Shown: positions 52,242-61,740, numbered from the stretch's first letter. The stretch: DNA of 64,000 bases from CAYPTB01 sp964413535 (GCA_964413535.1 CAYPTB010000049.1:1-64000), one strand, 5' to 3'. Numbers and translations are program-made. Notes: a model not told the origin generated them from the sequence alone.

Positions 52242-53324
52242 TCAGGGCTGCATCGAGCACACGAGCGGCCGCGCGCTCGACTGCATCGCCTCGAAGTCGG
52301 CGCGGGAGGTGACGCCGCGCCAGCGCTCGCCTACGAGGATCTGGCCGCACACGCCGCCGAGCGTGTTGCCGGGGCCGGGCAGCACGAGCTCGTCGGGCGC
52401 GTGCTCGCGCAGGACGACGCGCACGGAGTGCGTGAAGTCGTAGGGCTCGACGACCTGGCGGCCGAGCGTGTAGTCGCAGAGCTCCGCGAGGTCCGCCGAC
52501 CAGGGCGTGAAGCGCGCGCCGCGGCCGTCGACGAGCGTCGCGCGCGGGCGCCGCCAGTCGAGGTTCGCGAGCCGCTCGCGCGCGCGCTCGGCGACCTCCA
52601 GGACGAGCGGCGTGTGGTAGGGACCGTGGCCGACGAGCTTGAAGGGATAGCGGTTCTTGCCGAGCTGCGCAGGCGGGAGCGCGCGCTGGAGGTGCGCGAG
52701 CCCGGCGTCGGACGCGGCGAGCACCGCGTAGCCGCCGAGAGCAATGGACGGGAAGGCCTGACCCTCGGAGCTTGCGATCGCCTCGTCCACGACACGCACG
52801 CGCTCGGGATCGACGCGCCAGTCCTCGCCGACGATCGGATGGATCATCTGGCCGCCGCCCACCACTTCTTCCTGCAGGAGCGCCATCTCCTGCACGAGGC
52901 GGAAGCCGTCGTCGAAGTCGAGCGCGCCGGCGACGGCGAGCGCGCTGTACCAGCCCATGGAGTTGCCCGCGACGGCGACGACGCGCGCTGCGCCTCGGGC
53001 GTCCGGTCGCGGCAGGACGTCGAGGCTCCAGCTCGCGCTGCCCGTGCCTCTCTTGCCAGGTCCGCTGTCGCCTCCCGTGTCGCCTGCGCATCGCGCGGCG
53101 TCGAGCAGGGTCACGAGCCAGATCAGGGGCGACACGTTCGCCGGCCGCAGGTGCACGTCCGGCCGGAACTTCTGGGCCGCGTCGAGCTCCGTGAGCGGCG
53201 CGAGCTCGTACCGCGCGCGCAGCTCGTCCGCGCGCCGCACGAAGGGATGATCCGCCGGCAGCGAGCGCAGCGTCTTCTCGGTGTACGAGCCGCGGCCCGC
53301 GCACAGGATCGCAATACGCTTCAT
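52242..53324 (-). CDS. Malonyl-CoA:ACP transacylase-like acyltransferase
   Basis: 360 residues from an ATG whose ATGA overlaps the upstream E1 gene. The FabD/acyltransferase fold is shown by the nucleophile elbow AVAGNSMGWYSALAVAG and the catalytic His region VGHGPYHTPLVLEVA. The N-terminus (RIAILCAGRGSYTE) matches the family less strictly than in FabD, and the loop that binds malonyl's carboxylate is not evident, so the acyl group moved may not be malonyl. Co-transcription with the E1 dehydrogenase suggests it takes the E1-linked acyl product to CoA or a carrier protein. Confidence 0.82.
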   Translation of the reverse strand: MKRIAILCAGRGSYTEKTLRSLPADHPFVRRADELRARYELAPLTELDAAQKFRPDVHLRPANVSPLIWLVTLLDAARCAGDTGGDSGPGKRGTGSASWSLDVLPRPDARGAARVVAVAGNSMGWYSALAVAGALDFDDGFRLVQEMALLQEEVVGGGQMIHPIVGEDWRVDPERVRVVDEAIASSEGQAFPSIALGGYAVLAASDAGLAHLQRALPPAQLGKNRYPFKLVGHGPYHTPLVLEVAERARERLANLDWRRPRATLVDGRGARFTPWSADLAELCDYTLGRQVVEPYDFTHSVRVVLREHAPDELVLPGPGNTLGGVCGQILVGERWRGVTSRADFEAMQSSARPLVCSMQP

Positions 53325-55594
53325 GCAGAGAGCTCCCGCGCTCCCGCGACGATGTCCGCGACGCTCACGAGCACCGTGTCGGCGGCGGGGCCGAGCGGGA
53401 CGTAGCTGTCGGCTGCGCGCACGGAGCCCAGGCGGCCGGGATAGCGGCGCTCCGCGAGGTGCGCCACGAGCGCGTCGGCCGGGCCGCCGCCCGTCGCGCG
53501 GCACTCGTCGACGACCAGCGTCGCCCGGCACGTGCGCGCGTGGCGCTCGAACGCCTCGAAGGGCAGCGGCGCGAGCCAGCGCAGGTCGAGCACGCGCGCG
53601 CGGATCCCGTGCTCGCGCTCGAGCTCGCGTGCGGCGCGCAACGAGAGTCGCAGCCCGTTCGCGTAGCTCGCGATCAGGAGCTCCGTCGCGTCCGGCGCGT
53701 ACAGGCCGACCTCGCCCGGCAGGAGCGCGCACGCCGGATCGGCCACGGGCGGCGGATAGTCCGTGAGCCACAGCCCATCGCCGTCGTCGTACAGGTCGCG
53801 CTCGTGGTACAGCGCGATCGGCTCGAGGAACACGACCACGCGCCCGCACGCCTTCGCGAGCGCCAGCGCGCCGCGCAGGAGGCGCGCGCCGTCGTCACCG
53901 CGCGACGGCGTCGCGATCGCGAGCCCGGGGATGTCGCGCAGCCCGCCGATCGAGTCGTCGTTGTGGAAGTGACCGCCGAAGCCCTTCTGGTACGCGAGGC
54001 CTGCGACGCGCACGACCATCGGGTTCGTGAACTGGCCGTTCGAGAAGAACGCGAGCGAGCACGCCTCGCCGCGCAGTTGGTCGACGGCGTTGTGCACGTA
54101 GGCCAAGTACTGGATCTCGGGCACGGGCAAGAGCCCGACGTGCGCCGCTCCCTGCGCCACGCCGAGGATCGTCGTCTCGTCGAGCAGCGTGTCGAACACG
54201 CGTGCCGTGCCGAAGCGGCGCTGCAAGCCCGCCGTCACGCCGTACACGCCGCCCTTCTTGCCGACGTCCTCGCCGAACACGATCGCCTCGGGCCGCCGCA
54301 GGAGCTCGTCCGCCAGCGCGGCGTTGACGTGCGCCGCGAGCGTGCGGCGCGCCGGCGAGCGCGACTCCTCCGGCAGCCCGCCGTCGAACAGCGCCGCGCG
54401 GTGCGTCGCGTCCACGGGCCGCGCGGCCTCGCGTGCGACGGCCTGCGGATCGTAGGGCGCGAGCGGCGCCATGACCGCCGCGCGCGTGGTGAGCTTCGGG
54501 CGCGACGCCGCCTCGTCGCCGGCGGCGCGCACGCGCTCACGCGTGTCGGCCAGGAGCTCCGCGAGCTCGTCCGGGCTCGCCGCGCCGCTCTCCACCAGCC
54601 ACATCGCGTTCGCGAGCAAGGGATCGCGCGCCTCGATGGCCGCGACCTCCTCGTACGTGTGGTACGTGGTCTCGACGTCGCTGCCGGCGTGTCCCCACAG
54701 CCGCACGCAGTCGAGGTGCAGGAACGTGGGCGCGCGCGCGCGGCGGCAGTGCACGATCGCCGCCTCCACCGTATCCCACACCTCGTCGAGCGCGCCGCGC
54801 GCCTCGAAGTACGCGACGTGCGAGAGGTTCGCGAAGCGCTCGCGGATCCAGCCGCTCGGCGTAGCGACCGAGATGCCGATGCCGTTGTCCTCGCACACGA
54901 ACAGGATCGGCGTCGGCCGCCCTCCGCGGAACGCGTAGCGTGCGGCGTTGATCGCGGTGAGCGCCGTCGCGTGGCTCGCCGACGCGTCGCCGAACGAGCA
55001 GCAGACGATCGCGTCGCGCGCGACGGGGAGCTCGACCCCCATGCGCTTCGCGCGCGGGATCGCGAACGCCGTCCCCACGGCCTTCGGCAGGTGCGACGCG
55101 ATCGTGCTCGTCTGCGGCGGCACCCAAAGGCGTTTGCTGCCGAACACCTTGTGCCGCCCCTGCGCGATGGGATCGTCGGACGACGCCGTGAGCCCGAGCA
55201 GCGTGTCGAACACCGGCGTCTCGCCGCGCCCGCCGCGCCCGAGCGAGGCGCGCCGCGCGCGCGCGAGCATCAGCGCGCCCGAGCGGTAGTGCAGGAAGCA
55301 CGGATCGTCGATCCGCAGGAGCGCGCCGATGGCCACGTTCTGCTCGTGCCCCGCGCTCGAGATCGTATAGAACGAGCGCCCGTCCTTCTTGAGCTCGCGC
55401 GCGACGACGTCGAGCGCGCGGCTCGCGGCTTGGTCCTCGAACAGCTCGACCGCCTTGCGCGCCGTGAGGCCCGAGCCCGCGCGCAGCGGCGCGTCCGGCG
55501 CGAGCCGCCGCGCCGCCGGCCGCGCCCCCGCGAGGTACCGATCGAGGTTCGCCTCGACGACGACGACGCGGTTTTGGCTCTTGTCGACGATCAC
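53321..55594 (-). CDS. Fused alpha/beta E1 component of a 2-oxoacid dehydrogenase (TPP-dependent)
   Basis: 757 residues from the GTG at 55594; a TTG at 55660 would add 22. The first half is the E1-alpha fold with the TPP-binding region GDASASHATALTAINAA to CEDNGIGISV and the HTYEEV end. The second half is E1-beta with RRPEAIVFGEDVGKKGGVYGV, LDETTILGVAQGAAHVGLLPV, FLEPIALYH and DLRWLAPLPFEAF. Such fusions catalyse decarboxylation of branched-chain or related 2-oxoacids with TPP. No lipoyl E2 or E3 gene lies nearby, so the acceptor is uncertain. The acyltransferase gene follows with ATGA overlap. Confidence 0.93.
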   Translation of the reverse strand: MIVDKSQNRVVVVEANLDRYLAGARPAARRLAPDAPLRAGSGLTARKAVELFEDQAASRALDVVARELKKDGRSFYTISSAGHEQNVAIGALLRIDDPCFLHYRSGALMLARARRASLGRGGRGETPVFDTLLGLTASSDDPIAQGRHKVFGSKRLWVPPQTSTIASHLPKAVGTAFAIPRAKRMGVELPVARDAIVCCSFGDASASHATALTAINAARYAFRGGRPTPILFVCEDNGIGISVATPSGWIRERFANLSHVAYFEARGALDEVWDTVEAAIVHCRRARAPTFLHLDCVRLWGHAGSDVETTYHTYEEVAAIEARDPLLANAMWLVESGAASPDELAELLADTRERVRAAGDEAASRPKLTTRAAVMAPLAPYDPQAVAREAARPVDATHRAALFDGGLPEESRSPARRTLAAHVNAALADELLRRPEAIVFGEDVGKKGGVYGVTAGLQRRFGTARVFDTLLDETTILGVAQGAAHVGLLPVPEIQYLAYVHNAVDQLRGEACSLAFFSNGQFTNPMVVRVAGLAYQKGFGGHFHNDDSIGGLRDIPGLAIATPSRGDDGARLLRGALALAKACGRVVVFLEPIALYHERDLYDDGDGLWLTDYPPPVADPACALLPGEVGLYAPDATELLIASYANGLRLSLRAARELEREHGIRARVLDLRWLAPLPFEAFERHARTCRATLVVDECRATGGGPADALVAHLAERRYPGRLGSVRAADSYVPLGPAADTVLVSVADIVAGARELSA

Positions 55595-55808
55595 GGAAGA
55601 GGGCGCGCGTTCCGACGGCCAGGGACGGAAGAGACTCCGCGCACGAGCGCTCGGAGTCAAGCCGCCGCGGAGCGCGACGTTCGCCGAGCGGCCAGCGCAA
55701 TGGGTCCGACGGGCTCGGCGCCAGGTCGCCTCGCAATACCCAGGCGAAAGCCGTTCGTCGGATCCACGAGAGTTGCGGTGCTCGTTCGACGAACGGGGAG
55801 TGCCCCGG

Positions 55809-57257
55809 TCACTCCCGGTAGGTTCGGCGGCGCAGGTCCTTCGCGATCATCGCGATGTGCTCGGCGAAAGCCGCTTCGAAGTCCTCTTGATCGACCTTCA
55901 GGTAGTCGGCGAGCGAGACCTTGATACCGCCCGACTCGTAGACCTTCTCGAGCAGCCCAATGCCCTTCTTGCGCCATGCGCCGCCCTCACCGTGGAGCAG
56001 GAAGTGCGTCACGAGCGCGGCGTGCGGGTAGTGGTACTCGTAGTTCGCGAGCTCATCGGGCGCGATGTGCACGAACTCCTCGAAGGGCAAGAAGGCCTCC
56101 GATTCCGCCAACGCACCGCCGAGGTCGTCGTCGACGAACTCCCCGAGCACGAACGAGCGCTTCTTGTCATCCGTGTCGGCCGGGACCTCGAGCAGCTCCA
56201 TGTACAAGGCGAAACCCTCCTGCATCCAGGCCAGCGGGAACTTGGCGAGCGTGCCGCGATCGGTGGCCTTCATGCGCAGGTCGCAGAGCTGGTGCGTGCC
56301 CTCGTGGTAGAGCGTCTCGAGCAGCAGCGTCAGGTCGCCGACGTAGAACTCGGGCCAGTCGAAGAAGTACCCGGTCTTCGATTCTCCCGAGTAGAAGCCG
56401 AGCACTTCCTTCGGTGGATCCATCCTGTTCGCACGCAAGAGCGCCTCGAACGTCACCGGTGAGTCGAAGAACCACACCTCGAAGCGATCTTTCGGCGGGC
56501 GCAACTTGATTCCGCCCTCGCGCATCACTTGCTCCCACGCGCCGAACAAGTCCTCGCATGCCTGTGCGAACTGGAAGACGGTCCGGTGCGGAGCGTTGGT
56601 GATCACCTTGTAGTGTTCCGTGTCGAGACCCCAGGCGTCGGACCAGAAGTCGAGCACGTCGTCCAGGTCGCGCCGCGTGAGGAAACCGCCGCCCAGCTGC
56701 TTCAGAGCCCTGCGCGCAGCTTCCTTGTCGCTCTTCGGCACCGCGCCGTAGTTGAAGATCACGTCGTAGTCGCGCTTCCGGAGCTCCTTCGCCGCCGCGT
56801 CGCAGTCGGGATCCGCGCGCAGCGCCGCGAGCAGCACCGATTCGGCGAACGCGCTCTGGCCCGCCTTCTCAGCCTCCCCAGCCAGCGCGACCGCTGACTT
56901 CGCAAATGGCTGGGCGAGCGCGGTCTCGCGTCGAGCGAATTCCCTCCCGCTCTTCCGAAGCGCATCTTCGTAGCCGCGGCTGAAGTCGTCCGCGGAGAGC
57001 TTGCGAATCTCTGCCCCGATCTCGCCAACCGCGTGCTCGGGGAGAACGAGCAAGACCTCGCGCACGAGGTAGCCCGCTTCGCGGTAGAGATCCTTCTCCA
57101 TCGCCCAGCGCGCGAGAGCGGCGAGCTCCTCCGCGAAGGCCGCGTGACTCGCCTTCCAGCGCACCTCGATGTCGCTCGCGGCCGGCGGCGATTCCTGCGC
57201 GCGCTCGAAGCCCAGGACGAGCATGGCGACGAACGAGAGCACGAGGGAGCGCGGCAT
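55809..57257 (-). CDS. DUF1570-like zinc metallopeptidase, secreted
   Basis: 482 residues from the ATG at 57257. An N-terminal signal segment is visible (SLVLSFVAMLVLGFERAQ). A helical region of about 180 residues is followed by the peptidase-like part with LYHEGTHQLCD, an HExxH zinc site, and a downstream Glu in AWMQEGFALYMELL. This matches the gluzincin arrangement of DUF1570-type proteins. The C-terminal 100 residues are helical. The reaction would be cleavage of a protein in the envelope. No ribosome site is clear, so the exact start is moderately certain. Confidence 0.82.
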   Translation of the reverse strand: MPRSLVLSFVAMLVLGFERAQESPPAASDIEVRWKASHAAFAEELAALARWAMEKDLYREAGYLVREVLLVLPEHAVGEIGAEIRKLSADDFSRGYEDALRKSGREFARRETALAQPFAKSAVALAGEAEKAGQSAFAESVLLAALRADPDCDAAAKELRKRDYDVIFNYGAVPKSDKEAARRALKQLGGGFLTRRDLDDVLDFWSDAWGLDTEHYKVITNAPHRTVFQFAQACEDLFGAWEQVMREGGIKLRPPKDRFEVWFFDSPVTFEALLRANRMDPPKEVLGFYSGESKTGYFFDWPEFYVGDLTLLLETLYHEGTHQLCDLRMKATDRGTLAKFPLAWMQEGFALYMELLEVPADTDDKKRSFVLGEFVDDDLGGALAESEAFLPFEEFVHIAPDELANYEYHYPHAALVTHFLLHGEGGAWRKKGIGLLEKVYESGGIKVSLADYLKVDQEDFEAAFAEHIAMIAKDLRRRTYRE

Positions 57258-57366
57258 CGGGGCTTGGTGGGACTTCGGAGAGCCGGCTTGAATACCACAT
57301 CGGCAGCGACGGTGCTCCCGTGCCGTCTCGAAGTCCGGCGGGTGGCGAGGCCTACCGAGTCTCCGA

Positions 57367-57903
57367 CTACCGCTCCGACGCTCGCACCGCGTCGACCAGC
57401 TTCTTGAACGCGGAGCGTTGCTCGTTCGGAAGGCGCGCGGCGAAGCGCTTGTCGAGGGGCACGCTGCGGATGAGCTCCACGACGTCCGCGACGTCCTGAG
57501 CTCGGTTGGGGTTGCGGAGGCCCGAGCGCAGCTTGGTGCGCACGAGATCCCGAAGGCTCGCAACCAGCACGCCCCGCAGTGTCTCGGTCGCTTGGGGGGC
57601 CCCGCCCGTTTCGCGGTCCGTCACCAGGTGGATGGCCACGCCCGCGAGCTCGAACTCGCGCCGCTCGCGATTCCAGCGCGCCCCGAGGGCCTCGAGGGCG
57701 GCCCCCACCTGCTTCGGATCCGCAGCATAGAGATCGATGTCCTCGGTCGTTCGACGATAGCCGTGCAGGAACACGGCGATCCCGTCGACGACCGGTGCGC
57801 CCGTCGCCTCGGTCACGCGTCGGGCGAGCTTCAAGAGCTCCGGGTCGCGGGAGAAGAGGCTCATGGCCAGACGATCGAGGAGCACCGAGCGTTCGCTGGA
57901 CAT
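57367..57903 (-). CDS. Nucleotidyltransferase-fold protein (antitoxin-like)
   Basis: 178 residues. The minimal nucleotidyltransferase core is visible as VDGIAVFLHGYRRTTEDIDLY with the DID metal pair, then LRGVLVASLRDLVRTKLRSG, DVADVVELI and a basic helical end. This is the pattern of the AbiEii/MNT/DUF6036 group, members of which modify tRNA or act as antitoxins. No partner toxin is adjacent, and the neighbours are unrelated. It could act alone or with a distant partner. Confidence 0.75.
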   Translation of the reverse strand: MSSERSVLLDRLAMSLFSRDPELLKLARRVTEATGAPVVDGIAVFLHGYRRTTEDIDLYAADPKQVGAALEALGARWNRERREFELAGVAIHLVTDRETGGAPQATETLRGVLVASLRDLVRTKLRSGLRNPNRAQDVADVVELIRSVPLDKRFAARLPNEQRSAFKKLVDAVRASER

Positions 57904-58018
57904 GATCGCTGCATCTCGGGACCGAACGGGCGCGCCCCCTGAGTCCTAGTGTCCAGTATGGCAGAGCGGAATCGACCACGGCTCGCCTTCGAACGTCCGC
58001 CTGACCACTCAACGCGGC

Positions 58019-58044
58019 GTCCCCCCCTTCACGAGGTGGGGGAC
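58019..58044 (-). terminator. Hairpin after the beta-helix gene
   Basis: On the minus strand GTCCCCC (58038-58044) pairs with GGGGGAC (58019-58025). It lies about 60 bases past the stop at 58104. Confidence 0.4.
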
Positions 58045-58103
58045 CCAACCTGACTCTAGAGGACGCGATCCGACCGAGCTGTCGAGCGCCAGGTTCCTCG
58101 GCA

Positions 58104-59456
58104 TCAGGGGAACGTCGCGGGGAACGACAGGTCGAAGTTCGCCCAGGGGTTCGCGTTCTGGATGAAGCCCTTGGCCTTGATGAAGGGGCCCTGCTGGTTG
58201 TCGGCGGCTATCTGCAGGTGCACGCCGTTGAACGCGAGCGTGTTGCGCACGATCAGGTTGTGCCCCGCCAGGACGGCGATGCCGACGCCGTTGTCGGCCA
58301 CATCGTTGCCGTCGATGCGATTGCCGGTGGAGACGGCGAAGATGCCGCGGCTCCTGTTGCCCTGAACGGAGCAGCGCTCGACCACCGAGTTGCCGCTGAC
58401 ACCCACGCCGTCGTCGACGTTCTTCTCCACCTTGCAGTCCGAGACGCGGCAGCCCTTCTGGGGGAGGATGATGCCGCTCTGATTGGAGCTCACGATGCAG
58501 CGCTGGATCAGCGTGCCTTCGAGCCCGGTGATGCCCTCCAATCCGTTCGAGATCGAGGTGCAATCGACGACGTGGCCGGCCTTGCCGGTCACGATGCCCT
58601 TCCCGTTGTCCTGGGCGAAGCAGCCTTCGATGCGGCTCGAGTCCCCGAGAATGAAGGCGCTGGCTCCATTCATCTGCGCCGTCGTGTCCCGAACGATGGC
58701 ATGTGTTCCCGTCTCGAGACCGGAGCTCGTGTTGTGCAGCAACGAGCATCCAGTCACCTCTGCGCGATTTCTCAGTTGGATCCCATCGTTGCCATTGCCA
58801 TCGACGATGCAGTCGACGATGTGACCATCGTCGAAGGCGGCGATACCGTCCCCGCCGTTGTCCGTCACGGAACAGTTGCGCATGGTGAGGGACCCTTGAC
58901 CGAAGATCCCTCTCCCGGTGTTCGAGATGAACCGGCAGTCCTGGACGAGGGTGTTTGCCAGGACCACGGCTCCGTCGCCTTGGTTGTTCGCGATGCGCAG
59001 GCGCGACAGCACGCTGTTCGAGTTGCAGGACACACCGCCGGTGCCCCACGAGGAGATGTTGCCGTCGAGCACGATCAGGAGTCCCGTCTGGCTCCACGCT
59101 TCGATGCCCGTCAGCGACCCGGGACCGCCGACGAGCGCGAACCCGTCCAGGTCGATGACGACGTTCGATGCTTGCACGAAGATCCCGTGTTCGCCCGCGA
59201 CGCCGCCCAGGTGCTGCGTCACGCGGTAGTAGCCCGCCTGCGTGATCGTGAAGGGCAGCGCGTCGATGGGGATCGGATTCGGCGGCGCGAGCGGGATCAG
59301 GGACTCCAGTTTGGGCGCCGTGCTGACCGCTTCCGGAGGGAGCGCGGTCGGACCTCCACTCTTTCCCGGAGCCTGCCAGGGCATGGCGAAGATGGGACAC
59401 GCTGTCGCCCACGCGACGAGCGCGGTGCGCACGATCGAACTCGACGAGACTTCCAT
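58104..59456 (-). CDS. Secreted right-handed beta-helix repeat protein
   Basis: 450 residues from the ATG at 59456 behind GGAGG. An N-terminal signal (VRTALVAWATACPIFAM) is followed by a Pro-rich linker. From about residue 70 the chain forms parallel beta-helix coils of about 22 residues, with repeated N-x-GxGI and xVxDCxVxxN patterns (for example GDGIAAFDDGHIVDC and GVGVSGNSVVERC). The fold fits pectate-lyase-like or polysaccharide-binding proteins. No catalytic residues were picked out. The regular Asn/Cys ladder is typical of extracellular planctomycete beta-helix proteins. Confidence 0.88.
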   Translation of the reverse strand: MEVSSSSIVRTALVAWATACPIFAMPWQAPGKSGGPTALPPEAVSTAPKLESLIPLAPPNPIPIDALPFTITQAGYYRVTQHLGGVAGEHGIFVQASNVVIDLDGFALVGGPGSLTGIEAWSQTGLLIVLDGNISSWGTGGVSCNSNSVLSRLRIANNQGDGAVVLANTLVQDCRFISNTGRGIFGQGSLTMRNCSVTDNGGDGIAAFDDGHIVDCIVDGNGNDGIQLRNRAEVTGCSLLHNTSSGLETGTHAIVRDTTAQMNGASAFILGDSSRIEGCFAQDNGKGIVTGKAGHVVDCTSISNGLEGITGLEGTLIQRCIVSSNQSGIILPQKGCRVSDCKVEKNVDDGVGVSGNSVVERCSVQGNRSRGIFAVSTGNRIDGNDVADNGVGIAVLAGHNLIVRNTLAFNGVHLQIAADNQQGPFIKAKGFIQNANPWANFDLSFPATFP

Positions 59457-59775
59457 GAGTCGTTCCTCCGAAAGGGGCCGATGGAGACTTGCTCTCCCTC
59501 ATCCGCGGCGGTGCGACCGCGTTACGCGCCCTCTCGGAACCCGTCGCGCCGCGAGGAAGGAGCCGTCGATGCGCCCTGGCATCCAGCCGCACCCCGGGGC
59601 AACGCCGAAACGACCCTGTCCCGTACCGCTTCACCATGCGAGCGCGCAGCCCATCGCGAGTAGAGTGACCGCGCGATCGGGTGACGTGCGAGCCGTTACT
59701 TGTCGAGGACTCGAGCGGAACTTTTCCGAAGCGCCCGACGCCGGGATCTCGACGAACTAGCCCAGCTCATGCGTC
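59457..59775. other. Intergenic region without recognisable gene
   Basis: Open frames on both strands here are short and Arg/Ser-rich in the manner of noncoding high-GC DNA. No repeat was seen, and no promoter other than the ribosome site of the beta-helix gene. Confidence 0.5.
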
Positions 59776-59790
59776 AGAAGCTCAGCTTCT
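59776..59790 (-). terminator. Short hairpin after hicA
   Basis: AGAAGCT and AGCTTCT pair exactly around one base, 15 bases past the hicA stop. Weak but well placed. Confidence 0.4.
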
Positions 59791-59805
59791 CTCAACAGGC
59801 GCACC

Positions 59806-60030
59806 CTAGTCGCTCTCGAAGGCTGACCGAGGGAGCTTCGACTGACGGATGATGCTCGAGAGAGTTCCGATCGCGAGCGTCGTGTGGTCGGGAACGGGAA
59901 CCGTTATCGTCGATCCTTCGATCCGCTTCTGCATTACGACGTGGCTTCCGCGTTGTCGTACTCGAAGAAAGCCCTGGGACTCGAGGATCTGGCACACTTC
60001 GCGTCCCGAGAGACGTCGCAGTCTAGGCAA
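59806..60030 (-). CDS. hicA: HicA-family toxin, type II
   Basis: 74 residues from a TTG at 60030 that overlaps the hicB gene by eight bases. The family core is clear: LSGREVCQILESQGFLRVRQ, then the active-site His in RGSHVVMQ, and VPVPDHTTLAIGTLSSIIRQ. HicA is a double-stranded-RNA-binding mRNA interferase that halts growth unless HicB binds it. The TTG start is unusual but fits the overlap and the family's N-terminus, and it would keep toxin expression low. Confidence 0.92.
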   Translation of the reverse strand: MPRLRRLSGREVCQILESQGFLRVRQRGSHVVMQKRIEGSTITVPVPDHTTLAIGTLSSIIRQSKLPRSAFESD

Positions 60031-60250
60031 CCCTGACCTCGACGCGGGTGACGAACACCTCTTCGTGTATTCGCTCCTTCAGCTCTTCGGGTGACGCTGA
60101 CTCGAAGAACAGCTCGAGGGCCTCGACAAGGTTGGAGCGAGCCTCTTCGACCGTTGATCCCTGACTCGTGATGTCGAGTTCCGGACAAAGGGCGACGAAG
60201 AGGTCGCCTTCGCGCTCGATCACAGCCGTGAACTGTCGTGTTGTGTTCAT
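60023..60250 (-). CDS. hicB: HicB-family antitoxin
   Basis: 75 residues from the ATG at 60250 behind GGAGGAT. The antitoxin core RQFTAVIEREGDLFVALCPE is followed by DITSQGSTVEEARSNLVEAL and a helical end. No added DNA-binding domain is present, as in the short HicB form. Gene order is antitoxin first, so HicB is made before HicA. Confidence 0.92.
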   Translation of the reverse strand: MNTTRQFTAVIEREGDLFVALCPELDITSQGSTVEEARSNLVEALELFFESASPEELKERIHEEVFVTRVEVRVA

Positions 60251-60265
60251 GGGTATCCTCCGCGA

Positions 60266-60295
60266 AGTGTAGGGCAGCCGCAGAGGCCTCCGCAA
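60266..60295 (-). promoter_or_regulatory. hicBA promoter (TTGCGG -18- TACACT)
   Basis: On the minus strand a TTGCGG -35 (60290-60295) and TACACT -10 (60266-60271) are spaced 18 bases apart, 15 bases before the ATG. The -10 reads CCTACACTTCG, the same form as elsewhere in the window. Confidence 0.6.
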
Positions 60296-60459
60296 CGTAT
60301 TCGAGACATGGGGTAGCGACGAGGACCCGCGATCTCGCCGACGTCAGGTCCGTCGAAGCAGCAGCGTGTTAGACGCAGGCGGGCCTTCTCGTGCGTCCCG
60401 CCAACGGTTAGAAGCTTCGCGTTCAGAGCCCCGCGTGGGAGTTCCTCGCGAGGCGCCCC

Positions 60460-61740
60460 GTGCGCACCGCAACTCCTCATCTGTTCGCGCCCGCTGCCCC
60501 GCTCGGGCCGCTGCTCGTCTTCGCCGCGCTCAACAGCGCGGGCACGGGCACGGCGACGATGGGGATCTTCTTCCTCACGAAGAGCGCGTTCGCGTTCTCG
60601 ACCGCGGCGAACTACGCGCTCGGCGTGCTGATGGGCGTCACGTACATCGTCGGAGCTCTCGCGTCCGGCCCGCTCTTGCGCGCGCTCCTGCGGCGCGGCG
60701 GGCTCGAGCCGCGCGGCGCGCTCCTCGCGGGGACGCTCCTGTTCGCGCTCGCGTGCCTCTTGCCGTGGACCGTGCAGCGCCCCTGGGCGGTGTTCGCGCT
60801 CGCCGCGCTCTACATGCCGATCTCCGGCGCCTTCTGGCCGATCGTGGAGAGCTACGTCTCCGGCGGACGCGTCGGCGCGAACCTCCACCGCTCGATCGGG
60901 CGCTTCAACGTCGTGTGGAGCGGCTCGCTCGCGCTCGCGTTCTGGATCGTCGCCCCGCTCGTCGCGAAGGCGCCGCTCGACGTGTTCCTCGTGCTCGCGA
61001 TCATCCATGCCGCGAGCCTCCTCTTCCTGAAGCCGCTGCCGTCGCGGCCGGGCCGCGTCGAGCCCGTCCCGGCTGCCGTCGCGGGTCCCGGACATCCAGC
61101 GCTCCTCGCGATCCACCGCCCGCTGCTCGCGGCGAGCTACCTGGCGCTCTTCGCGTTCTCACCCTACTTGCCGGTCGTGCTCACGGCGCTCGACGTCGCG
61201 CCTGCCTGGCACACGCCGCTCGCTTCGATCTGGATGGCCGCGCGTGTCGCGGGCTTCTTCGTGTTCGAGCGCTGGCACGGCTGGCACGGAAGGATCGCGA
61301 GCGCGGTCGCCGGCGTGCTGTCCCTGATCTTCGGCTTCGCGCTGGGAGTGCTCGCACCGCTCGCGCCGAGCTCGATCGCGCTCGGCGTCTTCGTCGTGGG
61401 CCTGCTCGCGTTCGGCGCGGGGGCGGCCCTGCTCTACACGGCCGCGCTCGCCTACGCCCTCGAGCACGGCGCGGCCGAGATCGAAGCCGGCGGCTCGCAC
61501 GAGGCGCTGATCGGCGGCGGCTACGCGCTCGGGCCGCTCACCGGTCTCGCCGTGCTCGGCGCGGTCGAGCTCGGCGTACTGCCGAAGGCGCAGAGCGAAG
61601 CCGCTCTCACAGCGACCGTCGCGTTGCTCGTCCTCGGCGCCGCCGCCTGGGCCTGGCGCGCGAGCGCGAGCCTACGCCGCGAGGCGGCGCTCGACTCTCC
61701 ACAGCTGCGCGACGACGCTCCGCCCGTCCGGCACGTGTGA
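60460..61740 (+). CDS. Major facilitator superfamily-like transporter
   Basis: 426 residues from a GTG at 60460, about 12 membrane helices in two halves of six, with a central loop near residues 185-205. Conserved MFS cues are a basic loop between helices 2 and 3 (LLRALLRRGGLEPRGA) and the Gly-rich helix 11 region (IGGGYALGPLTGLAVLG). The substrate cannot be told. The gap at 60251-60459 holds only the hicBA promoter and no other recognisable feature. Confidence 0.87.
   Translation: MRTATPHLFAPAAPLGPLLVFAALNSAGTGTATMGIFFLTKSAFAFSTAANYALGVLMGVTYIVGALASGPLLRALLRRGGLEPRGALLAGTLLFALACLLPWTVQRPWAVFALAALYMPISGAFWPIVESYVSGGRVGANLHRSIGRFNVVWSGSLALAFWIVAPLVAKAPLDVFLVLAIIHAASLLFLKPLPSRPGRVEPVPAAVAGPGHPALLAIHRPLLAASYLALFAFSPYLPVVLTALDVAPAWHTPLASIWMAARVAGFFVFERWHGWHGRIASAVAGVLSLIFGFALGVLAPLAPSSIALGVFVVGLLAFGAGAALLYTAALAYALEHGAAEIEAGGSHEALIGGGYALGPLTGLAVLGAVELGVLPKAQSEAALTATVALLVLGAAAWAWRASASLRREAALDSPQLRDDAPPVRHV

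Noticed and set aside
50158..53304. A 1048-codon minus-strand open frame opposite the acyl-activating enzyme
   Set aside because: Shadow of the plus-strand gene; only the short XRE-like stretch at 52147-52238 looks protein-like, and it is listed as a remnant.
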